Notes: generated from the sequence alone by a model not told the origin. Counted from the stretch's first letter, positions 35,795 through 47,789 are shown. The stretch: DNA of 64,000 bases from Cricetomys ansorgei (GCA_026225945.1 JAMJFZ010001222.1:3077501-3141500); one strand, 5' to 3'. Program-made: numbers and translations.

Positions 35795-36270
35795 TAACTT
35801 AAAAGGTGTCATGCCATATGAACTAAAAAGACCGTGACAGCATGTACAAGACCTACACAAATTTAAGCCAGACAAAATCTCAGCACTGAGCAGAGGAGGT
35901 GAGCACAAAGTTCAACCTCTGACCAAGAAGCTATTTGCAAACTGATACCTGCTGGCAAAGGAAAAATCAGTTTCTCCAGTGGAGTGACACTGAGCATATT
36001 AACCATATTCTAGAACAGGCCTCATGCTCAGTAGCTGACCAACACAAAATCAAGTACATGTTTCTTTGTGTGCTTTTTGTTGTTGTTAACAATTTGGTGT
36101 ATTTTGTCTTTGGGGTTTTTGTTTTGTGTTGAGTTTTTGTTTGTTTTTCAGAGAGAGAGGACATGAAGTTGGGTATGTAGGGAAGTACAGAGGATCCGGG
36201 AGGACTTGGAGAGGTAAAAGAAAATTGCCAAAATATATTATATGAAAAAAATTAAAGTAATTTAAAAATG
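35795..36270 (+). mobile_element. Rodent L1 3' UTR (Lx-like)
   Basis: 'cagtggagtgacactgagca', 'gctgaccaacacaaaatcaa', a GTTTT-rich tract, 'gagaggacatgaagttgggt', and the end 'aaaatatattatatgaaaaa'. Non-coding. Confidence 0.75.
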
Positions 36271-36344
36271 TAATTTAAAAACTTGTGATGCCAAAATATA
36301 TTTTTAAAAACATTTTTTAAAATTTTATTTTTTGCATTTTTTTT

Positions 36345-36460
36345 TTTTGCCTGCATAAATGATGTGATGAAATGCCATGTGGGTGCTGGGAATTGAAGCC
36401 TGGTCCTCTGGAAGAACAACCAGTGCTCTTAACCACTGAGCCATCTCTCCAGACTCTAAA
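36345..36460 (-). repeat. B2 SINE, truncated
   Basis: 'taaccactgagccatctctc' tRNA-like end and 'gtcctctggaagaacaacca'. Confidence 0.85.
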
Positions 36461-36483
36461 AACAGATTTTTTAAAAACAAAAA

Positions 36484-36795
36484 GGTCAGAGGATGTAGCT
36501 CAGAGATAGAATACTTGCTTAACATGCATAAGACCTTCCATTCCATCCTAGAAACACAAGGAAGGGAAGGAAGGAGGGAAATGGTGATACAAAACCTGTA
36601 ATCCCAGCTCCTGACCAGACTACGGGAGAAGCATCATCTGAGCCCAGAAATATATGGGTGGCCTGAGCCAACAGATAAGATCCTATTCTAAAATAATAAA
36701 ATATACAAATAAGTGAATGAATGTGGGTGTAGTTCAATGGTAGAATGCTTCCTTAGCATGTACAAACCCTGAGTTTCATCCTCAGATCTGAAAGG
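36484..36795 (+). repeat. Two ID SINEs flanking a B1/B4 remnant
   Basis: ID at about 36484-36560 and about 36719-36795. B4/B1-like sequence at about 36575-36690. Confidence 0.65.
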
Positions 36796-36943
36796 TAAAA
36801 GGAAAGTTAAAACATTATAGAAGCTATGTTAACTACTTCTCTGTGATTAACATGTTATAGATATGTGGATTTTATTTCCAATAAATGAAAAGTCAAACCT
36901 AGGGCTTTGCTCATCCTAGGTGATATATCCTCAACTCCCAAAC

Positions 36944-36945
<2 letters not shown>

Positions 36946-37000
<55 letters not shown>
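36946..37000. repeat. (TA)n microsatellite
   Basis: 55 bp, perfect. Confidence 0.97.
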
Positions 37001-37003
<3 letters not shown>

Positions 37004-37029
37004 TAAGCATGTGTATATATAATATACAT

Positions 37030-37740
37030 TATATTGCTGTGGGGTCCTTTTGATCCAACAATACCGACACACAACTTGTTGAAAGAAACGAAAATTTTAT
37101 TGAGTTCAGGCATAAAAAGAAAAAAGAAAAAGAAAGAAAGCTGGACTGGCCAGAGATGTAGTCTGAAATGAAAGTTCAGAGCTATGACCCTAACTCAAAA
37201 ACTCACTAACAATCATGGTCAGAGTCACCATTGCCCCAAAATGACACATCTCATTTCCCAAAACAAGTTCAGGACTGTTGGTGACATTGGATCCCTATGG
37301 CAGGAGAGAGAGGTGGGCTTCAGCACCTGTGCTAGGCCAGTACCTTGGCCTGTGGCACATGCGTGCATGGCCCTTTAAATGGCAGATCCTGGCACACCAG
37401 TCAGCCAGGGCATGCTTCTACTTCCTCTGTCTTTGTGGAAAACTTGTTCACCAACATCAACGATATGAATAGCCTGGGAGCCTTTACATACAAGCCATTA
37501 GATGACTGGGCCTTTATTGACTTTAACCATCCCTCTCTTATTAGCAAACTTTAGATAAGCTGATTAAAGTGTGTAGTAAGCATAGACCAATGGTATTGGA
37601 CCTCTCCCTTCTGCACTGCCATACTTTCTCCATAAAAACCTACTTTCCAGCACAATAAAGTGAATTTGCATTCCCCAGAGTCTGTTTCTTGGGTTAATGA
37701 CTTTGTCACCACTCACTCCCTCGACAGCTCTGCACCCATG
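37030..37740. mobile_element. LTR-like region, composite
   Basis: AATAAAA on the minus strand near 37097-37103 and, on the plus strand, CCATAAAAACC near 37631 and AATAAAG near 37653 suggest LTR remnants on both strands. Family and ends not resolved. Confidence 0.35.
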
Positions 37741-37959
37741 AAAAGCTCACACAGGACAATCCATTTTGTTTTGGCTTTACTTGGTGGGCTCTGAAGGCTA
37801 GGGGCTTGTCTCATTTTCTGAGAATCTGAACTTTGTCTCTGTTTTAAAATGGATTTTGCAGTTTAAGATGACATTGGTTCTGCCATTCCATACCATTTCA
37901 ATATATGTATATATAATTTGTATATGTATATATTATTTTTATATAATTTATATATTTTT

Positions 37960-38255
37960 TAAGTGTATATGTATGTATGTGTGCTTCCATGAGTTTGTGT
38001 GCACTATGTGCCTGCAGAAGACTGTTGGGTCCCCGAAACTATAGTTATTAATGATTGTGAGATTACTCCATGTGGTGCTGGAAGCTGAACCTGGGTCCTC
38101 TTCTCTGCCTCCCTCCCATCTTGCCATAGAAGTGTGGGGATTACAAATGTGCATCAGTACATCTAGCTTTTTGTGGATTCCAGGTGTAGAACTCAGGTCA
38201 TCAGGCTTGTGTGGCAAGCACTTTTCCCTACTGAGCCATCTTGCCAGCCTACGGA
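37960..38255 (-). repeat. B3/B4-type SINE sequence
   Basis: Antisense; 'actgagccatcttgccagcc' at the right end and a second similar block to the left. Confidence 0.6.
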
Positions 38256-38369
38256 CTGTGTCTAATAGACACTGACGCTCTGTAGTTCAGCTTTAAGTAT
38301 CAGAGACATCTTGATGCAACATAAGAAATCCTATTCAGGTGAATGCAACCTTACACTTACTGAATCTCC

Positions 38370-38500
38370 CTCAGGAAGAGTCTTGAGGATTCTTCTTGGC
38401 AGTTTCTCACTAAGTAGCCCCAACTGGTCTCACACTGAAGATCCTCTGGCCTCAGCCTGTAAATGGTAGGGTTATAACATGTGCCACCACACCATGCTCT
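38370..38500 (-). repeat. B1/PB1 remnant
   Basis: 'tctcactaagtagccccaac', 'ataacatgtgccaccacacc'. Confidence 0.5.
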
Positions 38501-38766
38501 GCTTTTTCATTCTTAAACAAACTTCTTATAAAAATGTAGTATCAGTATTTTTCAATGTTATTTAATCAAATTATGCTATGGATGTAGTGAACCAACTGAT
38601 CTACCACTAAGCCCCTGTGTCTCAGTTTCTATTCTTAGGAACTAACATGGTATTATATGTTATCATATGTATAAGTACTTGATAAATATTTGTTTTATTA
38701 ACAGATCATTAAATTAATCAGTTAATACATTAGATAAGAATTAATTAGAAAATAATAATAAAATAA

Positions 38767-38922
38767 AGCTGGGTGATGATGGTGGTGCACACCATTAATC
38801 CCAGCACTTGGGAGGCAGAGGCAGATGGCTCTCTGTAAGTTTGAGGCCAGTCTGGTCTACAGAGTGAATTCCAGAACATCTAGAGTTACAACAGAGAAAC
38901 CCTGTCTCTAAAAAAAAAAATC
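38767..38922 (+). repeat. B1 SINE
   Basis: Full B1 with the 'agagttacaacagagaaacc' right end and an A tail. Confidence 0.92.
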
Positions 38923-38924
38923 TC

Positions 38925-39815
38925 ACCAATTCATGAATAAATAAAAGTCATACCCAAACCTAAGCATATTCTAGTCAGGTGGGGGGAGCCAACAGGAAGA
39001 ATTCAAAGTTAGCATGTCAGTTTTTAATTACCTGAGATTTTGGAACCAGCAATGGAGGTCAGGAACTCCTCACTCCACCTCTCCATGTGCCCTCAGGTGC
39101 TTACAATTTTGAAGCTCCTCCAGTGTAATATGGGATGACTGTGAGTACAGGTTCAGCATCAAATATGTGATAAGCCAGCACATAGTTATACCTGTGTACC
39201 TTAGTGACGTTGCCTGTAGGTGCTTGGGCTCCTGTGGGGAAGCCTTCTCTGAGCCTGCAGAAGTTGGCAGGGGTGAAGGAAAATCCAAACTGATTCTTTC
39301 TCTCCAGGAATTTTCAGAGGCAGTGTAGAATTTTTGGTTTTGAATAGTTGAGTTTGCCTTTCTTTGTTTGTTTTTTCCTTTTATCTAAGGATTAAAATGT
39401 CTATATTACAGAGCTTACTGCTCAATAGAAGATGTAGAATAGAACATGTTTAACAAGAATAATGTCCTTTATCCACATCCTGGGTGATGCCACACCTTAG
39501 TTGCTAAAGATCCAGCTGCTGGGAACTGTTGACAACTCCCCATCTCACACTTCAGATTACAGACCTGACAAGTTAAGCAATACAAGATGTCACACAAGAG
39601 ACCTGAATACAGATGAGTTATGACTAACTTTTATGTAGGTCACCAAGGTGCATGAAAAGGAAAAAGAGTGAGTACAAAGAGACAGGAATCACTCCTTCCT
39701 ATAAAACTCCTCCAGTATGAGTCTGAGTGAATAAAGGGAATGAATAAGTCAATACTAGGAATATTTGGAGAATCAAAACTAAAATGACTACAATGTTTTG
39801 TTCAAATAATTTTCT
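38925..39815. other. Intergenic sequence, no feature recognised
   Basis: No repeat or coding signal assigned. Confidence 0.45.
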
Positions 39816-39819
39816 ACAA

Positions 39820-40190
39820 AAATTTTTTGAGACAAAGTCTTGTTATGGACCTTACCTCTGCCTTTCATGTACTGGAATTATAGGCATATGCCACCACAAA
39901 TTGACCTACAACTGCTTTGTAGATGAGGCCAGAGGTAGACTTTGGGTGTCTTTCTTGGTTACATTATATCTTATTTTTTGAGACAGGGTCTGTCACTGAA
40001 ACTGAAGTTCACTAATTCTGCTATATTGGCTGGTCAGCATGGCCCAGGGATCCTATCTCCACCTCCCAGCACTGGAATTACAGGCACTTCTTCATTCCTG
40101 GCTTTTTATGTGGGTGCCAGGAATACAAACAGGTCTTTACACTTTTATGACAAATACTTTACCAAAGGAGCCATCTCCCCAAACCCATAT
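39820..40190 (-). repeat. PB1 remnant and RSINE1/B4-type SINE
   Basis: PB1 at about 39820-39908. RSINE1-like antisense copy at about 39974-40188 ('aaaggagccatctccccaaa'). Confidence 0.55.
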
Positions 40191-40237
40191 TTGATTTTTC
40201 AAATAAAAATAAAAGTTTAATTTGGAAAGATAGAATA

Positions 40238-40600
40238 ACAATATTTGCAAGTAAATGGAAAACTTGCAAGTAAACCTAGAAAAGATTATGTTGAATGAAG
40301 TAACTCAGACCCAGAAAGACAAATGCCAAATATTTTCTCACCTGTGGTTCCTAGCTCCAAATCTTCAGATGTGAATATGTGACCTGGAGTAACCCAAACC
40401 AGGAAAGTAAAATGGGACTATGGAGTGGGGACTCAATAGAGAGGGGAATTACAGGATATAAGTAATATGAAGGGGGAAATGTGGATGATGGGGAAGCCTT
40501 GATTGGGAAGTGGAGAGGTACATTAATACAGAAGGGGAGGCAGGGAGGAAAGGGAAAAATAACACAAAGGATGTTTGAAATGGCTGTAAGGAGGCATAGT
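40238..40600 (+). mobile_element. Rodent L1 (Lx-like) 3' fragment
   Basis: 'gaatgaagtaactcagaccc' with 'agaaagacaaatgcc' marks the end of rodent L1 ORF2; G/A-rich 3' UTR follows. Degraded. Confidence 0.65.
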
Positions 40601-40845
40601 CATCATGGTGGGAAATGTGATGCTAGAGCAGTAGCTGAGAGCCACATCCTGATCTGTAGGCAGAGAGAGAAAGACCAGGGGGCCTGGCACAGGCTTTCAA
40701 AACCTCAAAGTCCTCCCCTAGTGACACACTTCCTTCAACAAGATCATGCCCCCCAAACATAATCCTTTCAAAGAGTTTCACTCCCTGGTGACTAAGCATT
40801 CAAATATAAGAGCTTGTGGGGGCCAATCTTATTCAGACCTCCACA
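40600..40845. mobile_element. Unassigned dispersed rodent repeat
   Basis: Contains 'agtgacacacttccttcaac' and 'ctaagcattcaaatataaga', words common in rodent interspersed DNA; family not assigned. Confidence 0.4.
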
Positions 40846-41098
40846 GGAGGTCAGAAGAGAGTGTCAGATTCCCTGCAACTGGAGTTACAGTTGGTTGTGA
40901 GCCACCAGATCAGTAACTTTTTTGTTTGTTTTTTGAGACAGAGTAACTCTGTCTGTCCTGGTAACTCAATCTGTAGACCAGGCTGTCCTCAAGCTTAAAG
41001 AGATCCTCTTGCCTCTCCCTCTTGAGTTCTGGGATTAAAGGCATGCATCACCTAGCGACAAATGCTCTTAAAGGCTGAACCACCTCTCTAGCCCAGCT
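40845..41098 (-). repeat. B2 SINE split by a B1 insertion
   Basis: B2 antisense halves at about 40845-40912 and 41061-41096 ('gaaccacctctctagccc'). Between them is an antisense B1 (about 40915-41060). Confidence 0.7.
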
Positions 41099-41454
41099 TA
41101 TGTTTTTTAAGGATAAGTAAAAGTTAATTGTATAGAAATAGCTAGGTGAATAGAAAAAGTTTTCACATTTTGTTCTGGGTATAAAACTTATTAAACAGTA
41201 AAGAAGAGTTAAATAATTACACAAAGTTATTTATAAAGGCTAGAGAGATGGCTCAGCCATCAAAGGCTGGGTGCACAACCAAAGTTATTCATTAAGTTCT
41301 AATTTTTAATTACTGATAGCAAAAATATTTTACTTTCTACCATGGTGATCACTTTCATTAGTGTCTATTTTACTGTGTGTAATTAATTGTAAAGAGTGTC
41401 ATGAACATATATAAACATATAGTTTTTATATCAGAAATTAGTTAAAATTCACTT

Positions 41455-41585
41455 TTTGAGGTCAGGTCTCATTCTAGCTGACCTGGAAATGACTCTATAG
41501 CCCAGAATGGCCTTAAATTCATGGTAATCCTCCTGCCTCAGTCTCCCAACTACTGGAATTACAGGCATGAAACACCACATCAGGC
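41455..41585 (-). repeat. B1/PB1 remnant
   Basis: 'gactctatagcccagaatgg', 'ccaactactggaattacagg'. Confidence 0.65.
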
Positions 41586-41679
41586 AAAAGCTATTTTATT
41601 TTATTTGTGTATGTATTTATTCACTGCCTTTTTATGTTTTTTTAAAAATCAGAATCTTTCTATGCTGCACTGGCTTAGT

Positions 41680-42035
41680 TTGTTAAGTGTGCACATATGC
41701 CTTGCTGCACATGTGGATGTAAGAGGATAGTAAGGAATTGGGTCACTTCCTCTACCATGTGGATCCTTGCTGGCAAATACCTTTACCCACAGTCATCCCA
41801 CTAGTACCAAGAGTTTTGCTGTTTTTGATTCATTGTGTGGAGCACTTGTCAAGCCTTTACAGTCTAGAAAGCTATGTGCTTCCTGTGTGCCTGCGGAGAT
41901 GCATCTGCCACTATGCACATGTGGGGTTAGAGCATAACTTGCAGTAGGTATTCTCTCATTCCACCATGTGGGTCCCTTGTACTCAGGTCATCAGACTTAG
42001 CATCAAGTGCCCTAACCCACTGAGCCATCACACTC
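41680..42035 (-). repeat. B3-type SINE sequence, two copies
   Basis: Antisense blocks with 'tctaccatgtggatccttgc' (near 41750) and 'ccaccatgtgggtcccttgt' (near 41961), the latter ending 'cccactgagccatcacactc'. Confidence 0.55.
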
Positions 42036-42039
42036 TTCC

Positions 42040-42290
42040 ACCCTACTGAGACAGGATCTGGTCTGGCTGTCCTAGCATTCACTTTGTAGATCAGGATGAC
42101 CTCAAACTCAAAGAGACCCTTATGCCTCTGCCTCCCCCAGGGTTGGTATTAAAGGTGTGAATGCCTGTCTTTAAAAACATTTTTTAGACAGGGTCTCAGT
42201 AGTAACCCTGCCTGCTATGGAACTTGCTATGTAGATCAGGCTGGCCTCTGGTGTATCAGAGATCCACCTGCTTCTGATTTCTGACATCGG
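42040..42290 (-). repeat. Two B1 remnants in tandem
   Basis: 'tttgtagatcaggatgacct' near 42085 and 'tatgtagatcaggctggcct' near 42229. Confidence 0.7.
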
Positions 42291-42705
42291 ACTATATTAT
42301 TCTCAAATGTGTATTCATGTATGTGTGCATAACTATATAGTATACTTATTTTTACATTACAATTAAAATAGGCATTAATAATTGAATTTCAAAATAATTA
42401 GTTTTCATGAAGATTTTTTTTAATATTTAATTTTTAAAAAATTGAGATTTAAAACTTTAACCACATGTATACATAATATATATATTTGGCACTATGTAAG
42501 ATTCCTTTTATTACATAACCATACCACAAGTTATCAAAATCAAGAAGTTTAGCATCTAATCCACAGGCAATATTTAGATTTTCAATCTCAGTATTACCCT
42601 TTTTATTTCCCCCATTTTATAATCCAGTTCAGGATCTCACATTACATTCATTTTCAGTCTTTTTAAATCTGTAATTTCTGTCTTTTATGACCTTGGAAAT
42701 TTTTT

Positions 42706-42920
42706 ATTTATTGTATTTAAGATTTTATTTTATTTGTATGCATATCTGTGTATGTACCCTTGTGTACAGGTGTCCGAAGAGGCGAAAAGAGGGTGTCAGA
42801 CCCCACCCCCCCAGAACAGGAGTTACAGGTGATTCTGAGTCACCTGGTCTGCATGCTAGAACTCAGGTCATCTGCAATAGTAGCAAGTGCTCTGAACTTC
42901 TGAGACATCTCTCTAACCCC
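42706..42920 (-). repeat. B2 SINE
   Basis: Antisense; 'ttaagattttattttatttg' and 'ctgagacatctctctaaccc'. Confidence 0.75.
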
Positions 42921-43140
42921 TCATATACTTTTAAAAATTATCATTTTTGTAGGATTTTCATGCATTTAATAACACTTTTACTTCTTCTAAAATAATTCTT
43001 TAAATATCCTTTCAAATAACTGTGCTCACCTTTGTGTATACAAGTTTATTAAGTTATTTTTTACATAAAAAATCACATTTTAATCCTTTAGATAAGAAGT
43101 GGAAATCATAAGAGAGAAAGAGGATACAAAAGTAGAGCTC

Positions 43141-43222
43141 AGGGCTGTGACTAACAGCTCAGGGGTAGAGTACTTGCAGAGCATGTGAATGGCTGTGGTT
43201 CCATCCTCCAATTACAAGTCAG
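43141..43222 (+). repeat. ID-like SINE
   Basis: 'acagctcaggggtagagtac'. Confidence 0.65.
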
Positions 43223-43639
43223 ACCAATCCAAACAGAAATACTCCAGTGCTAAAAGACAGCTTTTTAGAAAACTCAAGAGAGAAAAATAAATAAAAAGTC
43301 TTCAAAGAGACTATATGCTTAAATATTTTTAAGTGGAAGCAATTAAAGTGCTTATGAATACATAAAATTTACAAAAGTACATTATAAACTTTTGTTTGCT
43401 GAATATTTGAAGTGCATAATTTGACCATAGCCAATTTCGTGCTTTCAGTGTGATAGCAATTCACTTAAAAGTTTTCTGAAAATGTAAATTTGGCTCTCAC
43501 AAACATGAAAAAACCAGCTTTAGCATTTGGTCATTTTTTAATTCAAATTAAAAATATATGAATGGCTCTGGAGTATAGCTCAATAGACTGCTGCCTAGCG
43601 TGGCCTGTAGAACCCATTGTCCTTCAATGTAACTAGTTT

Positions 43640-44270
43640 CTAATCGTAACAAAAGAGTATGGCAACAAAGCAAAGACAGTGGGATGTCCCATGGTAAGGC
43701 GCTGGGGCCTCAGTCCGACAGCTAGGAAAGAGCTGATTGTGCCAACAATCACATGAACTTGGAAATACTCTTTTCCAGCTGAATCTTGAAAAGAGACTGA
43801 AGCAAGGACTGTGTTATAAACTGAATATTCTGTCATTGCCCCCTAAATTTGTAATTTGAAATCCTACTCCCCATATGATAGCATTAATACAGGGCCTTCA
43901 GGAAGTAAAGAGGGATTAGTGCTCTTTAAAAAAATGAACTGAGAGCTTTTGAATCTTCTTCCCCATGTGGTGGTACCTGGCAGAGGGCCCTCCCAGGAAC
44001 CCAACTCTGGTACCTAGTTTTGACTTTCCATTCCAGAACTATGAGTTGTATTGTCTGGAAGGTTCCCTGTGTACAGTATTAGAACAGCTCAAACTGACTA
44101 AAAGAGAGTGAAACTTTGATTATAGCCTTGCAAGAGACCCTGGAACAGACACCCCAGCTATGCCATGTGGGAACTCTCAATCCAGAAGAGTGAGATAATA
44201 AAACGTGTGATATTTCCTGCCACTAAATTTGTATAATTTATTATGCAGCAATAGATAAATAACAGCATAT
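43640..44270 (+). mobile_element. MaLR-type LTR composite
   Basis: An MLT1-like block ('ttgaaatcctactccccata') sits inside a second LTR whose pieces are at about 43640-43815 and about 44190-44270 ('tatgcagcaatagataaata'). This is a nested old insertion, no viral frame. Confidence 0.5.
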
Positions 44271-44431
44271 ACAGAGTATGTAATGCAAAATTGTATCTTT
44301 AGCTAATGTTAAAAGTTGAAAAATATTTTGATGACAGAAGAATAAGAGGGATGAAGTTTGAGGAAATATTGGATAATAAAGCTAGTTTGAGACCATAGAA
44401 TCCATTAAGAGGAACTTTAAAATCCATTACT

Positions 44432-45310
44432 TAGGAGCTAGAGTGATGGCTCAGTGTTTAATGTAGGTGTAGATGTAAAAGGTAGTTTATTCCTTGGCTA
44501 ACTCAATACCTGGTCCTAATCCTGGAGCATTTTGTCCTCTGTACAATCTAATCTTAAGCCTAGACCTGGAAGGCATCCACCTCCATACAATATAATCTTC
44601 CAACTTAAACCTAGAATGTTTCAGCCTCTGAGACTTACTGCTAACTGAGATCACTCTGTTAGCTGTTTTCTGAACTCTGAATTGTAAATCATAAACCATC
44701 TGCTTCTGACTCTCTACTTTCTCTTTTAGCTTATTCTGGACTGGCTCTACTCTTCTTTGCTTCTCCTTCTGAACTGAACTGTCTGTGAGCTGCACTCAAA
44801 CTGCCTGACTGAATTAACTTTCCACTTCTCTCTGAGCTCTGGCTCTTGTCTGCTTCCTGTCTGCTTCCACCTAACTTCTGTCTGAGCTCTGCTTCCACTC
44901 TCTGCTTCTACCTTGGTTCTTTCTCTGAACTTTGAACTTTGCCTCTACTCTCTGCTTCTCCCTCTGACCTCTGCCTCCCAAGTATTGGGATTAAAGGTGT
45001 GTACCACCACTGCCTTCTGAATTGGTTTTAAAGGTATGTGCCACATTGGGATTAAAGGCATGTACTAACATTCTTTCTACCCTAGATCAGCCATTCTGCC
45101 AGATTAAATGATTAAATGTTCCTCTACAGTTTAAGAGCACTTTCTGCTCTTGAAGAGGACCTGGGTTTGATTCCTGGCACCCATGTGGAGACTTACAATC
45201 ATCTATAGCTCCAGGGGATCTAGAGCCCTCTTCTGGTGTCTGTCAGCACTGCGTGCACATGGTACAAATGTATACATTCAGGTGAAACATCAAGATAAAA
45301 ATAAGTCTCT
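44432..45310 (+). repeat. B2 SINE interrupted by a solo LTR
   Basis: B2 head 'gagctagagtgatggctcag' at 44436-44455. The body resumes at 45129 with 'gtttaagagcactttctgct' and runs to an AT-rich tail near 45310. Confidence 0.85.
44462..45128 (-). mobile_element. Solo LTR (ERVK-like), 667 bp
   Basis: Begins TGTAG and ends CTACA, and is flanked by the perfect 6-bp duplication GTTTAA (44456-44461 and 45129-45134). The poly-A signal AATAAA near the minus-strand 3' end (44491-44486) sets the orientation. It holds an embedded B1-like piece at about 44970-45014. Six-base duplications are usual for class II (ERVK) elements. No internal viral sequence remains. Confidence 0.85.
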
Positions 45311-45382
45311 TTAAAAATTATTTATTCAACTAATACTGAACCTCATGCCAAGTATTATTTTGATGCTATATTACTCAGAAGA

Positions 45383-45505
45383 GATGGGGTAGAGCATAGA
45401 GGTAAATTGCTTGATTAGCATGTGTGATCTGGTCCCATCTCTAACACAGATGAAAGAGGAGGGGGGAAGAGGCAGGGGAAGAGGAGGAGGAAGGAGGAGA
45501 AGAAA
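45383..45505 (+). repeat. ID-like SINE and GA-rich tail
   Basis: ID-like body with 'ttgcttgattagcatgtgtg', then a GGA/GAG purine tract. Confidence 0.6.
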
Positions 45506-45669
45506 GCATTAAGCAAAAATAAAATTTCTTGTTCTTCACCCCTTGCCTTCTTGCTGTAGGCCAGGATTTTAGAAACATGCACAAGATTTAATCATGAGAA
45601 GGAAAATAACATCTTTTACTAGAGTGCTGTGACTTTTTGGGAAGATGGAGCATTGCAAATGAAGAAGAC

Positions 45670-46037
45670 TGTCATGGTTAATCTTCATTGTTAACTAGAC
45701 TGGATTCTGAATTAACTAGAAAACACACCTCTAGAAATGTCTCTGAAGATATTTCCAGAGACGTTTAGCTGAGGAGGGAAGATATAGTCTTAATATGAGT
45801 AGCACTGTTCCATGGGCTGGGGTACCAGAATTAATGAATAAGAGAAAGTGAGTGGAATGTCAGCAGTCATCACTTTCTGGGTCTTTACTCCTGATACAAT
45901 GTGACCAGTCACCTCCCAGTCCCTCCAACATGTCTTCATTGCCACGGTGGATTATATTCCCTCTTAAAGCATTAATTACAACAAACCCTTCCTTCTTGAT
46001 GTCATTTTTGTCACATCAATAAGAAAAATAACTAATG
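45670..46037 (+). mobile_element. LTR-like dispersed repeat
   Basis: Same family as 20925-21332. It shares 'acaatgtgaccagtcacctc' and the 'aataactaatgtaa' right end. Confidence 0.55.
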
Positions 46038-46049
46038 TAAAGCTCAAGT

Positions 46050-46168
46050 TGGAACCAAGTAAGGTGGCACATGCCTTTCATTTCAGCACTTAGGAGAGCA
46101 AAGCAGGAGTATAGTGAGTTACAGGTTAGCCTGGGTTACATAGATCATGTCTCAAAAAAAAAAAAAAG
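46050..46168 (+). repeat. B1 SINE, truncated
   Basis: 'ggtggcacatgcctttcatt' with an A tail. Confidence 0.75.
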
Positions 46169-46284
46169 GCAGCCCAAGTTGTATTGAGTCCTATGATGGC
46201 TATTTATCATTGACCTCTGTGTCTCTGTGTCTGACAGCATCTTCTCTGTGAGTCCTGAATTAAGAGTTCCAAATTTTTGAATTT

Positions 46285-46455
46285 TTTTCTTTTTGGTGTG
46301 AAACACATGCCATAGATCATGGGTCACGGTTTGAGGACATTTTGACAGCTTGTAGGAGTTGGTTATTTCCTTCTGCTGTGTGGGTCCTGGGGATGGAACT
46401 CGGGTCATCAGGCTTGGTGACAAATATCTTTTCTTGCTGAGCCATCGTGCTAGCC
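46285..46455 (-). repeat. B3 SINE
   Basis: Antisense; 'tgtgtgggtcctggggatgg', 'ttgctgagccatcgtgctag'. Confidence 0.8.
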
Positions 46456-46899
46456 AGATTTCTTCAACTTTTTGGAGTCTGTTTACTTGATGACCTGCCT
46501 ACTTCCCTCTATAACTACATGTGGTTGTGTAATCTCTTTACTGATGGAACCACGTCCTCTGGAAAAATATCCTTTAGGAGCTCATATTAACCTGAATGTA
46601 TGTTTCTAAGGAAGGTATGATCTTCCCTATTGGCTTAGAATAAACCAGTATCTTGTTTCAGAATTACTATTTTTCCTTTTTATATCAATACATCCCACAA
46701 GAAAAACAGGTTAGCAACCTCCTGAAGCAGAGCTGTCCTCTTACTCTAGACCACCTGCCTGCCTCTGCATGTTATGCTAGTAGAAACAAACTTTTAATCT
46801 TTTTTTTATTTTGAATCACTATTTGGGGACCCTACATCATAGGTAAGCTCCCAGAAGAAACATTTAAACTAAAATCTCAAATTACTAGAATAAACAAGC

Positions 46900-47005
46900 T
46901 GATGATTCTAGTACTTGTAATTCCAGTTCTTGGGAAGCTAAGGCAGGAAGACTAAGAATTTGAGGTCAGCCTGGGTTACATTCTGAGAACTGTCTCAAAG
47001 AATAA
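46900..47005 (+). repeat. B1 remnant
   Basis: 'tgtaattccagttcttggga', 'gaggtcagcctgggttacat'. Confidence 0.65.
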
Positions 47006-47159
47006 AAATAAAAGGATGAATACATCCTACAAAGAGTCAAAGAAAGAATATTTCAGATGAATTAAACTTACCTAAAGGTAGAGAGGTTAACATGACTGAC
47101 AAATGAGTGGTAGAGATGATCCTAAAGCATGCCTCGGGATGGGTTCACATAGAGGTTTA

Positions 47160-47785
47160 AAGACCAGTGTGATGGTCACCAAGAGAGATGATCTCAGAGA
47201 CTGAATAAAGTTGGCCTGTGGGCTTGTCTATGGTTATTGTCATGACTGCCTTCATTGAGTTGGGAAGACCTAAGCCACTATGGGCAGAACTATTCCTTAG
47301 GGTTACATCCTTAACTGATAAATAGTAGAGACACTGGGGCTGTAAAGATTGTTCAGTGGTTAAGAACATGTATTGCTTTTACAGAGGACCAGGGCTTAGT
47401 TCCCATCATCCAGGTAGTTTATCCCAATTGTAACTTCAGTTCTTCCAGGCCATTTTCTGGCCTACAAGGACACCAGGAATGCATGTGGTGCACATAAATT
47501 CATGCATTCATACATACAAAAAAACACAGTTAGACAGATAAAATCTTTAAACATAAGTGGAGAAATCAAGCTGAGTAGAAGTGAGCATTTATATATTCAT
47601 TTCTCTCTGCTTGTCACTGTGGATTTAACTCTGGCTTCAAGTCCCTACCTCTGCAATGTCCCTGCTATGATGAACTGTAACCTGGAGTTGTAAGCAGATT
47701 AAATCCCTTTCTCCCTTAAGCTGCTTTTTTTTTTGTCAGGGTATTAGATCACAGCATAGAAATGAAACAAGGATAGCTAAGTTAG
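47160..47785 (+). mobile_element. LTR-like repeat split by a B2
   Basis: LTR-like left part at about 47160-47330. B2 SINE at 47335-47552 ('tgttcagtggttaagaacat'). The right part at about 47555-47785 keeps 'gatgaactgtaacctggagt', as in the 20925 family. Confidence 0.55.
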
Positions 47786-47789
47786 TACA

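Noticed and set aside
44487..44795. 102-codon minus-strand frame rich in Lys and Gln
   Set aside because: Lies wholly inside the solo LTR (44462-45128) and reads its pyrimidine-rich tract in antisense; not a gene.
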